From Comamonas_C sp026954015 (GTDB lineage Bacteria > Pseudomonadota > Gammaproteobacteria > Burkholderiales > Burkholderiaceae_C), in assembly GCA_035063785.1 (NCBI GenBank), contig JAPSFS010000002.1, forward strand, positions 124,001 to 188,000: a stretch of DNA of 64,000 nt, in the 5' to 3' direction. Below the pieces are notes generated by a model. That model had not been told where the DNA came from. It did no database searches and saw only the letters and a list, made by a program, of their open reading frames with translations. Made by a program: the position numbers and the translations under genes. Position 1 is the stretch's first letter; each line of letters starts with the position of its first letter. This document shows, piece after piece, positions 37,464 through 45,793 of this stretch.

Positions 37464-38918
37464 ATGCCCACATCCATCCAGGCCGGTAACGGCCACACGC
37501 GCCGACGTCTCCTGGGCGCTGCCGCCAGCGCCTCGCTGCTCTGCGCCTGCGCGCGCCTGCCGCCGCAGGTACGGCGCGCGCTGGCCCAGCCTCTGCCGCG
37601 CCCCGCGTCGCTGAGCGAGATCAAGCACGTGGTGCTGATGCTGCAGGAAAACCGCTCGTTCGACCACTACTTCGGCACGCTCGCGGGCGTGCGCGGCTTC
37701 GGCGACCCGCGGGCGCTGCGCCTGGCCAGCGGCCTGAGCGTGTTCCATCAGCCCGACCCGGAGCACCCCGATGGCTACCTGCTGCCGTTCCACCTGGACA
37801 CGCGCGCGAGCAGCGCACAGAAAATTCCCTCGACGAGCCATTCGTGGCCAATGCAGCATGCGGCGTGCAACGGCGGGCGGATGGACCGCTGGATTACCGC
37901 GCACCGCCGCGTGGACCCGCGCACCGCGCCCTATGTGATGGGGTACTACACGCGCGCCGACATTCCGTTGCAGTTCGCGCTGGCCGAGGCGTTCACGGTC
38001 TGCGATGCGTACCACAGCGCGGTGCTCGGCCCCACCTGGCCCAATCGCATGATGTGGATGACCGGCACCATCGACCCCGAGGGCCGCGGCGGCGGGCCCA
38101 TTACCCGCAACGTGGCGCCGCGCGGCGGCTACCGCTGGATCACGTATGCCGAGCGCCTGCAGGCCGCGGGTGTGCCGTGGAAGGTCTACCAGCAGCGCGA
38201 CAACTACGGCTGCAACGTGCTGGAGCGCTTTGCGGCGTTCCAGCAGGCGCTGCCCGGCTCGCCGCTGCACCAGCGTGCCATGGTGCGCGGCGCGGCCGAT
38301 GCGTTTGAAGAGGACGCGCGCAACGACCGCCTGCCCGCGGTCTCGTGGCTCATTCCGACGAGCCACGAATCCGAGCACCCGGACTTCATGCCCGCCGCCG
38401 GGGCTGCGTTCGTCGCCCGCGCCATTGAGGCGGTGGCGTCCAACCCGGCGGTCTGGGCCAGCACCGTGATCATCCTGGCCTACGATGAAAACGACGGCCT
38501 GTTCGACCACGTGCCGCCGCCGCTGCCGCCCGCGGGCACACCGGGGGAGTTCGTCGATGGCGTGCCCATCGGCGCGGGCTTTCGCGTGCCCTGCATCATC
38601 GTCTCGCCGTGGACGGCGGGCGGCTGGGTCTGCAGCGAGCCGTTCGACCACACCTCGGTGCTGCGTTTTCTCGAAGCCTTCACCGGCGTGCGCGAGCCCA
38701 ACATCAGCGACTGGCGCCGCGCCACGTTTGGCGACCTGACCTCGGCGCTGCGCCTGGGCGAGCGCGTGCAGCCGTGGCCCCGCCTGCCCGACGCCCGCGC
38801 GGCGCTGCGCGAGGCCGAGCGGCAGGTGGCCACCTTGCCGACGCCCGAGCCGCCGGGGGCAGGCCAGCAGCCGCCCCGGCAGGAGCGCGGCGCGCGCCGC
38901 AGGGTGGGGCGTGGTTAG
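37464..38918 (+). CDS. Phosphoesterase (phospholipase C/acid phosphatase family), exported
   Basis: A 484-aa enzyme of the bacterial phosphoesterase family. A twin-arginine-like N-terminus (HTRRRLLGAAASASLLCAC) suggests Tat export, possibly with lipid attachment at the Cys. The nucleophile region is VVLMLQENRSFDHYFG; YHSAVLGPTWPNRMMWMTGT, IPTSHESEHPD and IILAYDENDGLFDHVPPP are further family blocks with metal ligands. The substrate could be phospholipid or other phosphoesters. The stop codon TAG forms the first base of a MITE-like element. Confidence 0.87.
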   Translation: MPTSIQAGNGHTRRRLLGAAASASLLCACARLPPQVRRALAQPLPRPASLSEIKHVVLMLQENRSFDHYFGTLAGVRGFGDPRALRLASGLSVFHQPDPEHPDGYLLPFHLDTRASSAQKIPSTSHSWPMQHAACNGGRMDRWITAHRRVDPRTAPYVMGYYTRADIPLQFALAEAFTVCDAYHSAVLGPTWPNRMMWMTGTIDPEGRGGGPITRNVAPRGGYRWITYAERLQAAGVPWKVYQQRDNYGCNVLERFAAFQQALPGSPLHQRAMVRGAADAFEEDARNDRLPAVSWLIPTSHESEHPDFMPAAGAAFVARAIEAVASNPAVWASTVIILAYDENDGLFDHVPPPLPPAGTPGEFVDGVPIGAGFRVPCIIVSPWTAGGWVCSEPFDHTSVLRFLEAFTGVREPNISDWRRATFGDLTSALRLGERVQPWPRLPDARAALREAERQVATLPTPEPPGAGQQPPRQERGARRRVGRG

Positions 38919-39082
38919 GGCGACGCTGAACAAAAATCCCTCGCGCGCGTCGCATCCCTGCCCGGGGCGGTCTGCGGCATTGCAAATGCTCGCCATGGCT
39001 ACGGCCATGTCTGCGCTTTGCGTCCTGCATCCCATCCCCACGCAGGGCGCGCCACATCGCGGGGACTTGTTCAGCGTTGCCC
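38918..39082. mobile_element. MITE-like palindromic element, copy A
   Basis: A 165-bp element with inverted ends (GGGCGACGCTGAACA on the left; the right end read in reverse is GGGCAACGCTGAACAAG). The inside is also largely self-complementary around GCCATGGC, so the whole can fold into one long hairpin. A second copy at 40759-40918 is about 85-90% alike by eye and in the same orientation. There is no coding capacity. It starts exactly at the stop codon of the phosphoesterase gene and ends 26 nt before the glycosylase gene. Confidence 0.75.
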
Positions 39083-39108
39083 TGAATGCGACTGCCGCTC
39101 TCGCTACC

Positions 39109-39858
39109 ATGCACCGCATGCCCCGTTCCGCTTCACTGCAACAGATCGCGCGCCGTCTCGGGCGGCAGCTTGACGGTCTCGCCTGGTCCACGCCCAGCCA
39201 TGTGTACAACCCGCTCGTCTATGCGTGGGACGGCTACGCGCAGTTCGTGCGGCGCTTCGGCCCGGGCCGGGGCAGGGTGCTCATCGTCGGCATGAATCCC
39301 GGCCCCTGGGGCATGGCGCAGACGGGCGTGCCGTTCGGCAACGTGAGTGCGGTGCGCGACTGGTTGCATATCGACACGAAGCTTGCACGCGCGTTGCCCG
39401 AGCAGCACCCCAGGTACCCCATCCTCGGCATGGCGTGCGCGCGCGACGAAGGCAGCGGCAAGCGGCTATGGGGCTGGGCCGCGCAGCGCGTGGGCACGCC
39501 CGAGGCGTTCTTCGAGCGCTTTTTCACCTGGAATTACTGCCCGCTGCTGTTTCTGGGCGAGGGGCACAACCTCATCCCCTCCGCGCTCAGCGCGGCGGAG
39601 CAGCGGCAGATACAGGGGCCGTGCGATGCGGCGCTCGAACACGCGATCGCGCTGCTCGCGCCGCAGGCCATCGTCGCGCTGGGGCGCTACGCGCAGCAGC
39701 GCGTGCAGTCCGTGGTGGGCGATGCGGTGGCGGTGCACTACCTGCTGCATCCCAGCCCCGCAAACCCCACGGCCAACCGCCGCTGGTCCGAGTTCGCCGA
39801 GGAGGTGCTGGGGCCGTGGCTACCCCCGGCACAAAGGCGACCGGGCTCGGGCGCCTGA
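39109..39858 (+). CDS. SMUG1-type uracil-DNA glycosylase
   Basis: A 249-aa protein of the uracil-DNA glycosylase superfamily. The catalytic loop VGMNPGPWGMAQTGVPFG (about residues 60-77) is the SMUG1 signature, and the second active-site motif HPSPANPTANRRW is near residue 220. It removes uracil or oxidised pyrimidines in base-excision repair. SMUG1 is mostly eukaryotic, but family-3 enzymes occur in Burkholderiales. Start at 39109, just after the MITE-like element; an alternative ATG is at 39118. It converges on the rhodanese gene with a 19-nt gap. Confidence 0.88.
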   Translation: MHRMPRSASLQQIARRLGRQLDGLAWSTPSHVYNPLVYAWDGYAQFVRRFGPGRGRVLIVGMNPGPWGMAQTGVPFGNVSAVRDWLHIDTKLARALPEQHPRYPILGMACARDEGSGKRLWGWAAQRVGTPEAFFERFFTWNYCPLLFLGEGHNLIPSALSAAEQRQIQGPCDAALEHAIALLAPQAIVALGRYAQQRVQSVVGDAVAVHYLLHPSPANPTANRRWSEFAEEVLGPWLPPAQRRPGSGA

Positions 39859-39877
39859 GCGGCGTACCCGGTCGGGG

Positions 39878-40255
39878 CTACTTTTCGATCGGCAGCCCGG
39901 CGGTCTGCCAGGCCTGGAAGCCGCCGTCGAGGTGCGCGACATTGGTGTAGCCCATCGCCTGCAGCGTACGCACGGCGAGCGCGGAGCGCCCGCCCGAGGC
40001 GCAGTGCAGGATGGTGCGCCGGTCGGGATGCAACCCCTCCTTGTGCGCCGTGCAGCCGGGGTCGGCATGGAATTCGAGCATGCCACGCGATGCGTGCACC
40101 GCGCCGGGTATGCGCCCGGCGGTGAGCTCGGGGGCGTCGCGGACGTCGACGAGGACGGCTTCGCCACGGCGCAGTTCCTCGGCGACCTGCGCCGGGCTCA
40201 GATTCTGGATGGCGGATTTGGCGCTTTGCACCAGTTCGGCGGCTGAGATGGTCAT
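39878..40255 (-). CDS. Rhodanese-like sulfurtransferase
   Basis: A 125-aa single-domain rhodanese. VLVDVRDAPELTAGRIPGAV and the active-site loop HCASGGRSA (Cys near residue 88) are both intact, followed by LQAMGYTNVAHLDGGFQAW. The six-residue loop suits sulfur rather than phosphate substrates. It is cytoplasmic, with no signal peptide. AGGAACG lies upstream of the ATG at 40255. The gap 40256-40425 shows no gene. Confidence 0.9.
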   Translation of the reverse strand: MTISAAELVQSAKSAIQNLSPAQVAEELRRGEAVLVDVRDAPELTAGRIPGAVHASRGMLEFHADPGCTAHKEGLHPDRRTILHCASGGRSALAVRTLQAMGYTNVAHLDGGFQAWQTAGLPIEK

Positions 40256-40425
40256 GATCGTTCCTCGTTCAGGGTGCGAGGGCGCCCCCGCCAAGGGTGG
40301 CGCCACAACGCCGGGGTGGGGGATACGGCAAGAGGGCAGGCGCTGCGGCTTCATGCTACGTCGCGGGCCGAGGGATGAGCAAGACCGTCGGGCGTGATTT
40401 ACGTTTGCTTTCGGGTCGGGTCGAC

Positions 40426-40734
40426 CTAAATTCCGGGCGTGCGATACACCACCCAGAACAGCCACACCGTGGCCGCAATGGTGGCGAGCGCCCAGACGCG
40501 CATCACGACGGCCAACGTGGCGAGCGGCGCGTAGCGCGTGCCGCGCAGGTCGCGGCGGCGGATCAGCTCGACGAGCAGCGCGTGGCCGTGAAAGGGCGTC
40601 CAGAAGAGCGAAGGCGTGCCGATGCGTCCGGACATGTCCGGGTCGATGCCGTGCAGGGCGACGTGCAGCCGGTACAGCAGCACCGCCCAGCCGCCGTAGA
40701 GCAGCACGGTCACGAGGACGGTGGTGGCGAGCAT
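40426..40734 (-). CDS. Small membrane protein of unknown function
   Basis: A 102-aa protein with one hydrophobic segment near the N-terminus (MLATTVLVTVLLYGGWAVLL) and another at the C-terminus (about residues 75-98), separated by a charged loop. I do not recognise the family. The ATG at 40734 was chosen because the longer frame upstream runs into the MITE-like element. Its function cannot be inferred from its neighbours. Confidence 0.65.
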   Translation of the reverse strand: MLATTVLVTVLLYGGWAVLLYRLHVALHGIDPDMSGRIGTPSLFWTPFHGHALLVELIRRRDLRGTRYAPLATLAVVMRVWALATIAATVWLFWVVYRTPGI

Positions 40735-40758
40735 GCCGCTGCCGCGGTGCTGGTCAGC

Positions 40759-40918
40759 GCGACGCTGAACACGTCCCTCGCGCGCGTCGCAATCCCCGCC
40801 TGGGGCGGTCTGCGGCGTTGCAAATGCGCGCCATGGCCACCGCCATGTCTGCGCTTTGCGCCTTGCATCCCATCCCCATGCAGGGTGCGCCACATCGCGG
40901 GGACCTGTCCAGCGTCGC
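40759..40918. mobile_element. MITE-like palindromic element, copy B
   Basis: A 160-bp copy with inverted ends GCGACGCTGAACACGTCCC and, reversed from the right side, GCGACGCTGGACAGGTCCC. It is internally palindromic like copy A. It ends one base before the stop codon of mmsB and lies 24 nt upstream of the small membrane protein gene. Both copies therefore abut a gene's stop codon. Confidence 0.75.
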
Positions 40919-40919
40919 C

Positions 40920-41816
40920 TCAGCTCTTCTTTTGCACCAGCTTGATGACGCTGGAGAAGTCTTCCGGCCCGTGCCCCGCGAGGCTGTGCGCGGCATACAG
41001 CGCGCGCGCCAGGCCACCCAGGGGCGTCGCGGCGCGCACGGCGGTGGCGGCCTCCTGCGCCAGGCCCAGGTCCTTGAGCATCAGGTCGGTGCCGAAGCCG
41101 CCCGCGTAGCCCTTGCTCGCCGGGGCGTTCTCGTGCACGCCGGGGTAGGGGTTGTATTTTTCGAGCGCCCAGTTGCCGCCCGAGCTGCGGCGCATGATCT
41201 CGGAGAGCACCTTGGGGTCGAGCCCGTTGGCCACGCCCAGCGCAATCGCTTCGCTGGTGCCTATCATCAGGATGCCCAGCAGCATGTTGTTGCAGATCTT
41301 GGCGGTCTGGCCCGCGCCGACGGCGCCCGCGTGGAAGATGTTGGCGCCCATTTTTTCGAGCACCGGGCGCGCGCGTTCCAGGTCCGCATCGCTGCCGCCG
41401 ACCATGAAGGTGAGCGTGCCCGCGACCGCGCCGCCCACGCCGCCCGAGACCGGCGCGTCGATGAAGGCCAGGCCCGCGGCCTGCGCCGCCTTGGCCACCT
41501 TCTGGCTGGTGGCGGCGGCAATGGTGGAGCTGTCGATCACCAGCGTGCCCTTGGCGATGTGCGCGAGCAGCCCGCCCTGGCCGTCACGGCCCAGGTACAG
41601 GCCGTCCACGTGATGGCTGGCGGGCAGCATGCTGATGACGACTTCGGCGCCCTTGACTGCCGCCTCGCTGCTGGCGGCAATCGCCACGCCCGCGGCCTTG
41701 GCGGCCTCGCACGCGGCGGGGACGAGGTCGAAGGCCTGCACGTTGTGCCCGGCCTTGTGCAGGTTGATGGCCATGGGGCCGCCCATGTGGCCCAGGCCGA
41801 TGAAGGCGATTTGCAT
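40920..41816 (-). CDS. mmsB: 3-hydroxyisobutyrate dehydrogenase
   Basis: A 298-aa NAD-dependent beta-hydroxyacid dehydrogenase that oxidises 3-hydroxyisobutyrate to methylmalonate semialdehyde in valine breakdown. It has the Rossmann start IAFIGLGHMGGPMAINLHKA, the substrate loop DAPVSGGVGGAVAGTLTFMV and the catalytic Lys region AKICNNMLLGILMIGTSEAI. AGGAGAC precedes the ATG, as for the other two genes of the operon. It is the last gene of mmsA-acyl-CoA dehydrogenase-mmsB. Confidence 0.93.
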   Translation of the reverse strand: MQIAFIGLGHMGGPMAINLHKAGHNVQAFDLVPAACEAAKAAGVAIAASSEAAVKGAEVVISMLPASHHVDGLYLGRDGQGGLLAHIAKGTLVIDSSTIAAATSQKVAKAAQAAGLAFIDAPVSGGVGGAVAGTLTFMVGGSDADLERARPVLEKMGANIFHAGAVGAGQTAKICNNMLLGILMIGTSEAIALGVANGLDPKVLSEIMRRSSGGNWALEKYNPYPGVHENAPASKGYAGGFGTDLMLKDLGLAQEAATAVRAATPLGGLARALYAAHSLAGHGPEDFSSVIKLVQKKS

Positions 41817-41855
41817 GTCGTGTCTCCTGAAGTTTGGTGGTTAAAAGTGGCTCCG

Positions 41856-41874
41856 GCCCTTGTCTGGCAAGCGC
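41856..41874 (-). repeat. Comamonadaceae hairpin repeat, copy 6
   Basis: On the minus strand GCGCTTGCCAGACAAGGGC with ATAGCTGTCA before and CGGAGCCACTTTTAA after. It lies between the acyl-CoA dehydrogenase stop and the mmsB leader. Confidence 0.65.
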
Positions 41875-41886
41875 TGACAGCTATCG

Positions 41887-43047
41887 TTAACGTATGGCGT
41901 CGGGCGCGTCGCCGTCAAGCATGCGCCGCCCGACGATGACGCGCATGATCTCGTTCGTGCCCTCCAGGATCTGGTGCACGCGCGCGTCGCGCAGGAGGCG
42001 CTCCAGCGGAAAGTCGCGCAGGTAGCCATAGCCGCCGTGCAGCTGCAGCGCCTCGTTGATCACGTGGAAGCACGCATCGGTGGCAAAGCGCTTGGCCATG
42101 GCGCAGTAGGTGGTGGCGTCCCGCGCGCCGGCGTCGAGCTTGCTTGCCGCCAGGCGCACCATCTGGCGCGCGGCGACGAGTTCGGTGGCCATGTCGGCCA
42201 GCTTGAACTGCAGCGCCTGAAAGCCCGCGAGCGGCTTGCCGAACTGCTTGCGCTCCTGGATGTAGCGCTGCGCGTGCGCAAGCGCCCCCTGCGCCGCGCC
42301 GACCGAGCAGGTGGCGATGTTGATGCGCCCGCCGTCCAGCCCCTTCATCGCGATCTTGAAGCCTTCGCCCTCGCGGCCCAGCAGGTGATTGGCGGGCAGG
42401 CGCACATTGTCGAAGCTGATCTGGCGCGTGGGCTGGCTGTTCCAGCCCATCTTGTGTTCCTTCTTGCCGTAGCTGATGCCGGGCAGCTGCGCGGGCACGG
42501 CAAAGGCGCTGATGCCGCCCGCGCCCGCGTCGCCCGTGCGCGCCATGAGCACGAGCACGTCGGTGGAGCCCGCGCCGCTGATGAAGGCCTTGCCGCCGTT
42601 GATCACGTATTCGCTGCCCTGCAGCTCGGCGCGCGTCTTGATGCTGGCCGCGTCCGAGCCGCTGCCCGGTTCGGTCAGGCAGTAGCTGGCGAGCTTGTGG
42701 CCGCTCGTGAGCTGCGGCCCCCATTCATCGCGCACTTCATCGGTTGCCCAGGTGCCGAGCATCCAGGTGGCCATGTTGTGGATGGAAATGAAGGCCGTGG
42801 TGGAAGGATCGACCGCCGCGAGTTCCTCGAAGACGAGCGTGGTGTCGAGCCGCGGCAGCGCCAAGCCCCCGGCGCTCTCGGGCGCGTACAGGCCGCAAAA
42901 GCCCAGCTCGCCGGCCTTGGCTATCGCCTCGCGCGGGAAGATGGCTTCCTCGTCCCACCGGGCGGCGTGTGGCGCGAATTCGGCCTGCGCGAACTGGCGG
43001 GCGCTCTCGGCGAAGGCGCGCTGGTCGTCGCTGAGTTCAAAGTCCAT
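41887..43047 (-). CDS. Acyl-CoA dehydrogenase, probably isobutyryl-CoA dehydrogenase
   Basis: A 386-aa FAD enzyme. FELSDDQRAFAESARQFAQA at the start, SYCLTEPGSGSDAASIKTRA (flavin and substrate region), GGKAFISGAGSTDVLVL, the QFGKPLAGFQALQFKLADM block and the C-terminal QILEGTNEIMRVIVGR are all in order. Its position between mmsA and mmsB suggests isobutyryl-CoA as substrate in valine catabolism, feeding methacrylyl-CoA onward; other short branched acyl-CoAs are possible. AGGAG lies upstream of the ATG. Confidence 0.88.
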   Translation of the reverse strand: MDFELSDDQRAFAESARQFAQAEFAPHAARWDEEAIFPREAIAKAGELGFCGLYAPESAGGLALPRLDTTLVFEELAAVDPSTTAFISIHNMATWMLGTWATDEVRDEWGPQLTSGHKLASYCLTEPGSGSDAASIKTRAELQGSEYVINGGKAFISGAGSTDVLVLMARTGDAGAGGISAFAVPAQLPGISYGKKEHKMGWNSQPTRQISFDNVRLPANHLLGREGEGFKIAMKGLDGGRINIATCSVGAAQGALAHAQRYIQERKQFGKPLAGFQALQFKLADMATELVAARQMVRLAASKLDAGARDATTYCAMAKRFATDACFHVINEALQLHGGYGYLRDFPLERLLRDARVHQILEGTNEIMRVIVGRRMLDGDAPDAIR

Positions 43048-43081
43048 GGGCAGCCGTCTCCTGTTGATTCATGAGCTGCTC

Positions 43082-43100
43082 GCGCTTGGCTGGCAAGCGC
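43082..43100 (-). repeat. Comamonadaceae hairpin repeat, copy 7
   Basis: GCGCTTGGCTGGCAAGCGC with GAGCTGCTC and GGAGCCGGTTTTGA flanks, in the mmsA to acyl-CoA dehydrogenase intergenic space. Confidence 0.7.
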
Positions 43101-43114
43101 TGGAGCCGGTTTTG

Positions 43115-43140
43115 ACTCCCTCCCTGTGCGGGGAGGGAGT
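43115..43140. repeat. Perfect 10-bp stem-loop after mmsA
   Basis: ACTCCCTCCC, a TGTGCG loop and GGGAGGGAGT lie 9 nt beyond the mmsA stop. There is no T-run on the mmsA strand, so it may protect the mmsA message end or attenuate readthrough rather than terminate fully. Confidence 0.6.
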
Positions 43141-43149
43141 GGCAGGTGC

Positions 43150-44670
43150 TTACTTCAGGCTGATCGTCGTGTTCATCTCGTGGTACTCGTCTTCCTCGAA
43201 CCAGCGCTCGATCACGGTCTTGGTCTGCGTGTAGAACAGCACGACCTGCTTGCCGTAGGGGCCCAGGTCGCCGAGCTTGGAGCCACGGCTGCCGGTGAAC
43301 GAGAACAGCGAGACGGGCACCGGCACAGGCAGGTTGATGCCGACCTGACCGACGTCGATGTTCTCCTTGAAGAAGCGTGCCGAGGCGCCCGAGCGCGTGA
43401 AGATCGCCGTGCCGTTGCCGTTGGGGTTGGCGTTGATGAACTCCACCGCCTGCTCCAGGCTGTCGGCCTGCACGATGCACAGCACCGGGCCGAAGATTTC
43501 CTGGTCGTAGATGCTCATGCCGGGCTTCACATTGCTGAACACGGTCGGGCCGACGAAGTTGCCCTTTTCATAGCCCGTGATCGCGGGCTTGCGGCCGTCG
43601 AGTTCAAGTTTGGCGCCTTCCTTGATGCCGCGCTCGATCAGGCCTTCCACGCGGTCACGCGCGGCGCAGGTGATCAGGGGACCGAGGTCGGTGCCGTCGG
43701 CCGTGCCGACGTTCACCTTGAGCGCCTTGGCGCGGGCGACGACGTCGGGAATCCACTTCTGCGCTTCACCCACGAGCACCATGACCGAGATGGCCATGCA
43801 GCGCTGGCCGGCGGCGCCGAACGAGGCGCCGATGAGCGCGTTCAGGGCCTGTTCCTTGTTCGCATCGGGCATGACCACGGCGTGGTTCTTCGCGCCCATC
43901 ATGCACTGCACGCGCTTGCCCGCCAGGCTCGCGCGGTGGTAGACGTGCGTGCCGACCTTGGTCGAGCCGACGAAGGAGATGGCCTTGATGTCCGGGTGGT
44001 CGCAGATGCCGTTGACCGTGTCGGCCGTGCCGTGCACCACGTTGAGCACGCCGGGCGGGATGCCGGCTTCGAGCGCCAGTTCGCACAGGCGCATGGTCAC
44101 CATCGGGTCCTGCTGCGAGGGTTTGAGCACGAAGGTGTTGCCCGTGGCGATCGCCATCGGGAACATCCACAGCGGGATCATCGCAGGGAAGTTGAACGGG
44201 GTGATGCCCGCGCACACGCCCAGCGGCTGCAGCAGCGTGTAGGTGTCCACGCCGTGTGCGATGTTCTCGCCCATTTCACCGAGCTGCAGGTTGCCCACGT
44301 TGGCCGCGTGCTCGACGATCTCCAGGCCGCGGAACACATCACCCTCGGCGTCGGGCAGCGTCTTGCCCTGCTCGGCCGTGAGGATGGCGGCCAGTTCCTT
44401 CATGTGCTCGCGAATGAGCTGCTGGTACTTCAGGAAGACGCGGGCGCGCGCCATGATCGGCGTCTTGCGCCAGGTCTTGAAGGCCTTCTTGGCGCTGGCG
44501 ACGGCGGCGTTCAACTCATCGGGCGTGGTCTCGGGCACGCGGGCCAGCACCTGCTGCGTCGCGGGGTTGATGACGTCGTGCCACTGCGTGGTCTTGGATT
44601 CGACGAGCTTGCCGTCGATGAGCAGCTTGACGGTGGGGGCGAGTACGCCCTGCGAGGTGGATGCGTCCAT
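43150..44670 (-). CDS. mmsA: Methylmalonate-semialdehyde dehydrogenase (CoA-acylating)
   Basis: A 506-aa aldehyde dehydrogenase that converts methylmalonate semialdehyde to propionyl-CoA. FRGLEIVEHAANVGNLQLGE, GVCAGITPFNFPAMIPLWMF, the catalytic Cys in FGAAGQRCMAISVMV and EIFGPVLCIVQADSLEQAVE are typical of MmsA. AGGAGAC precedes the ATG at 44670. It is the first gene of the valine operon and is divergent from a LysR gene, with a palindromic operator between them. Confidence 0.94.
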   Translation of the reverse strand: MDASTSQGVLAPTVKLLIDGKLVESKTTQWHDVINPATQQVLARVPETTPDELNAAVASAKKAFKTWRKTPIMARARVFLKYQQLIREHMKELAAILTAEQGKTLPDAEGDVFRGLEIVEHAANVGNLQLGEMGENIAHGVDTYTLLQPLGVCAGITPFNFPAMIPLWMFPMAIATGNTFVLKPSQQDPMVTMRLCELALEAGIPPGVLNVVHGTADTVNGICDHPDIKAISFVGSTKVGTHVYHRASLAGKRVQCMMGAKNHAVVMPDANKEQALNALIGASFGAAGQRCMAISVMVLVGEAQKWIPDVVARAKALKVNVGTADGTDLGPLITCAARDRVEGLIERGIKEGAKLELDGRKPAITGYEKGNFVGPTVFSNVKPGMSIYDQEIFGPVLCIVQADSLEQAVEFINANPNGNGTAIFTRSGASARFFKENIDVGQVGINLPVPVPVSLFSFTGSRGSKLGDLGPYGKQVVLFYTQTKTVIERWFEEDEYHEMNTTISLK

Positions 44671-44720
44671 GGCGCGTGTCTCCTGTGAAGGTCGGTGAAA
44701 AAAGGCATGTCTATCGTAGT

Positions 44721-44778
44721 TGTGCAAATTTGAATATGCAATAGACAATAGTGCACTTTGTCTTTGCAAATTTGCACA
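44721..44778. promoter_or_regulatory. 12-bp inverted-repeat operator between mmsA and the LysR gene
   Basis: TGTGCAAATTTG (44721-44732) and CAAATTTGCACA (44767-44778) are exact inverted copies 34 nt apart, on either side of the AT-rich centre of the divergent promoter. The right arm touches the LysR start codon. This fits a LysR regulator that binds two sites to repress itself and control mmsA. Confidence 0.75.
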
Positions 44779-45689
44779 TGAAAAAGCCCTCCGTGCTCGA
44801 CTGGGACAACCTGCGCTACTTCCTCGAGCTGGCGCGCACCGGCACGCTCGCGGCCGCCGCGCGCCGCGCCGGGGTGGAGCACACCACGGTGGCGCGGCGC
44901 ATCCAGCAACTGGAAAAACGCATCGGCGCGCCGCTCTTTGTGCGCGAGGCGTCCGGCCACCGGCTGACCGAGGCGGGGCGCCAGCTCCTGCCCTCGGTCG
45001 AGGCGATGGAGACCGCGGTGCTGGGCGTGGAGCGTGCGGCCCCGGCCAACGCCTCGGCCGGTGGGCCGGCCGGGCTGGTGCGCGTGGGCGCGACCGAGGG
45101 CTTCGGCACGCTGATCCTCGCGCCGCACCTGGCACGGCTCACGCAGCAGTACCCGCACCTGTCGATCGACCTGCTGGCGGTGCCGCGCATGCTGCACCTT
45201 TCCCGGCGCGAGGCGGATATCGTGATCTCTCTGGAGCGCCCGCAACGCGGTTCCGTCGTCGTCACGCGCCTGACCGACTACACGCTGCTGCTCTACGGCG
45301 AGCGCGAATACCTCGCACGCCACGCGCTCATCACGCGGCGCGAAGACCTGCGCGCGCACGAGTTCATCAACTACGTGGACGACCTGCTGTTCACCAAGGA
45401 ACTGCAGTTCCTCGACGACGTGTTTCCGCCCGCGCGCTTCACGCTGCGCTCCACCAGCATCATGGCGCAGTACCAGGCGGTGCGCGCGGGCGCGGGCCTG
45501 GCGGTGCTGCCCGCGTTCGTCGCCGACCGCGACACGCAGCTCGCGCGCGTGCTGCCGGGCGAGCTGCGCTTTACCCGCACCTTCTGGATGAGCATGCCGG
45601 CCGAGGGCAAGCACCAGGCGCGCATCCAGGCGGTGTGGGCGTTCCTGAAGGAGGCGGCGCAGGCCGAGGCGGTGCGCCTGCTGCCGTGA
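44778..45689 (+). CDS. LysR-family transcriptional regulator
   Basis: A 303-aa regulator. The N-terminal helix-turn-helix is WDNLRYFLELARTGTLAAAA, followed by HTTVARRIQQLEKRIGAPLF. The C-terminal substrate-binding domain (about residues 90-295) is of the type I periplasmic-like fold, with VRVGATEGFGTLILAPHLAR. The ATG at 44778 is preferred over a GTG at 44751. It is divergent from mmsA and probably controls it and itself; the inducer may be a valine-pathway intermediate, which is inference. Confidence 0.9.
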   Translation: MKKPSVLDWDNLRYFLELARTGTLAAAARRAGVEHTTVARRIQQLEKRIGAPLFVREASGHRLTEAGRQLLPSVEAMETAVLGVERAAPANASAGGPAGLVRVGATEGFGTLILAPHLARLTQQYPHLSIDLLAVPRMLHLSRREADIVISLERPQRGSVVVTRLTDYTLLLYGEREYLARHALITRREDLRAHEFINYVDDLLFTKELQFLDDVFPPARFTLRSTSIMAQYQAVRAGAGLAVLPAFVADRDTQLARVLPGELRFTRTFWMSMPAEGKHQARIQAVWAFLKEAAQAEAVRLLP

Positions 45690-45793
45690 CCGGGTGGGCC
45701 GCGCCTGTCAACGCTGGCGCATGGGGCGCAATCACCGCGCTGTTCCGGCCTTGGCGCCCGTCGCGAAGGCTTGAGCCGGGGCGTTTGCCAGCT

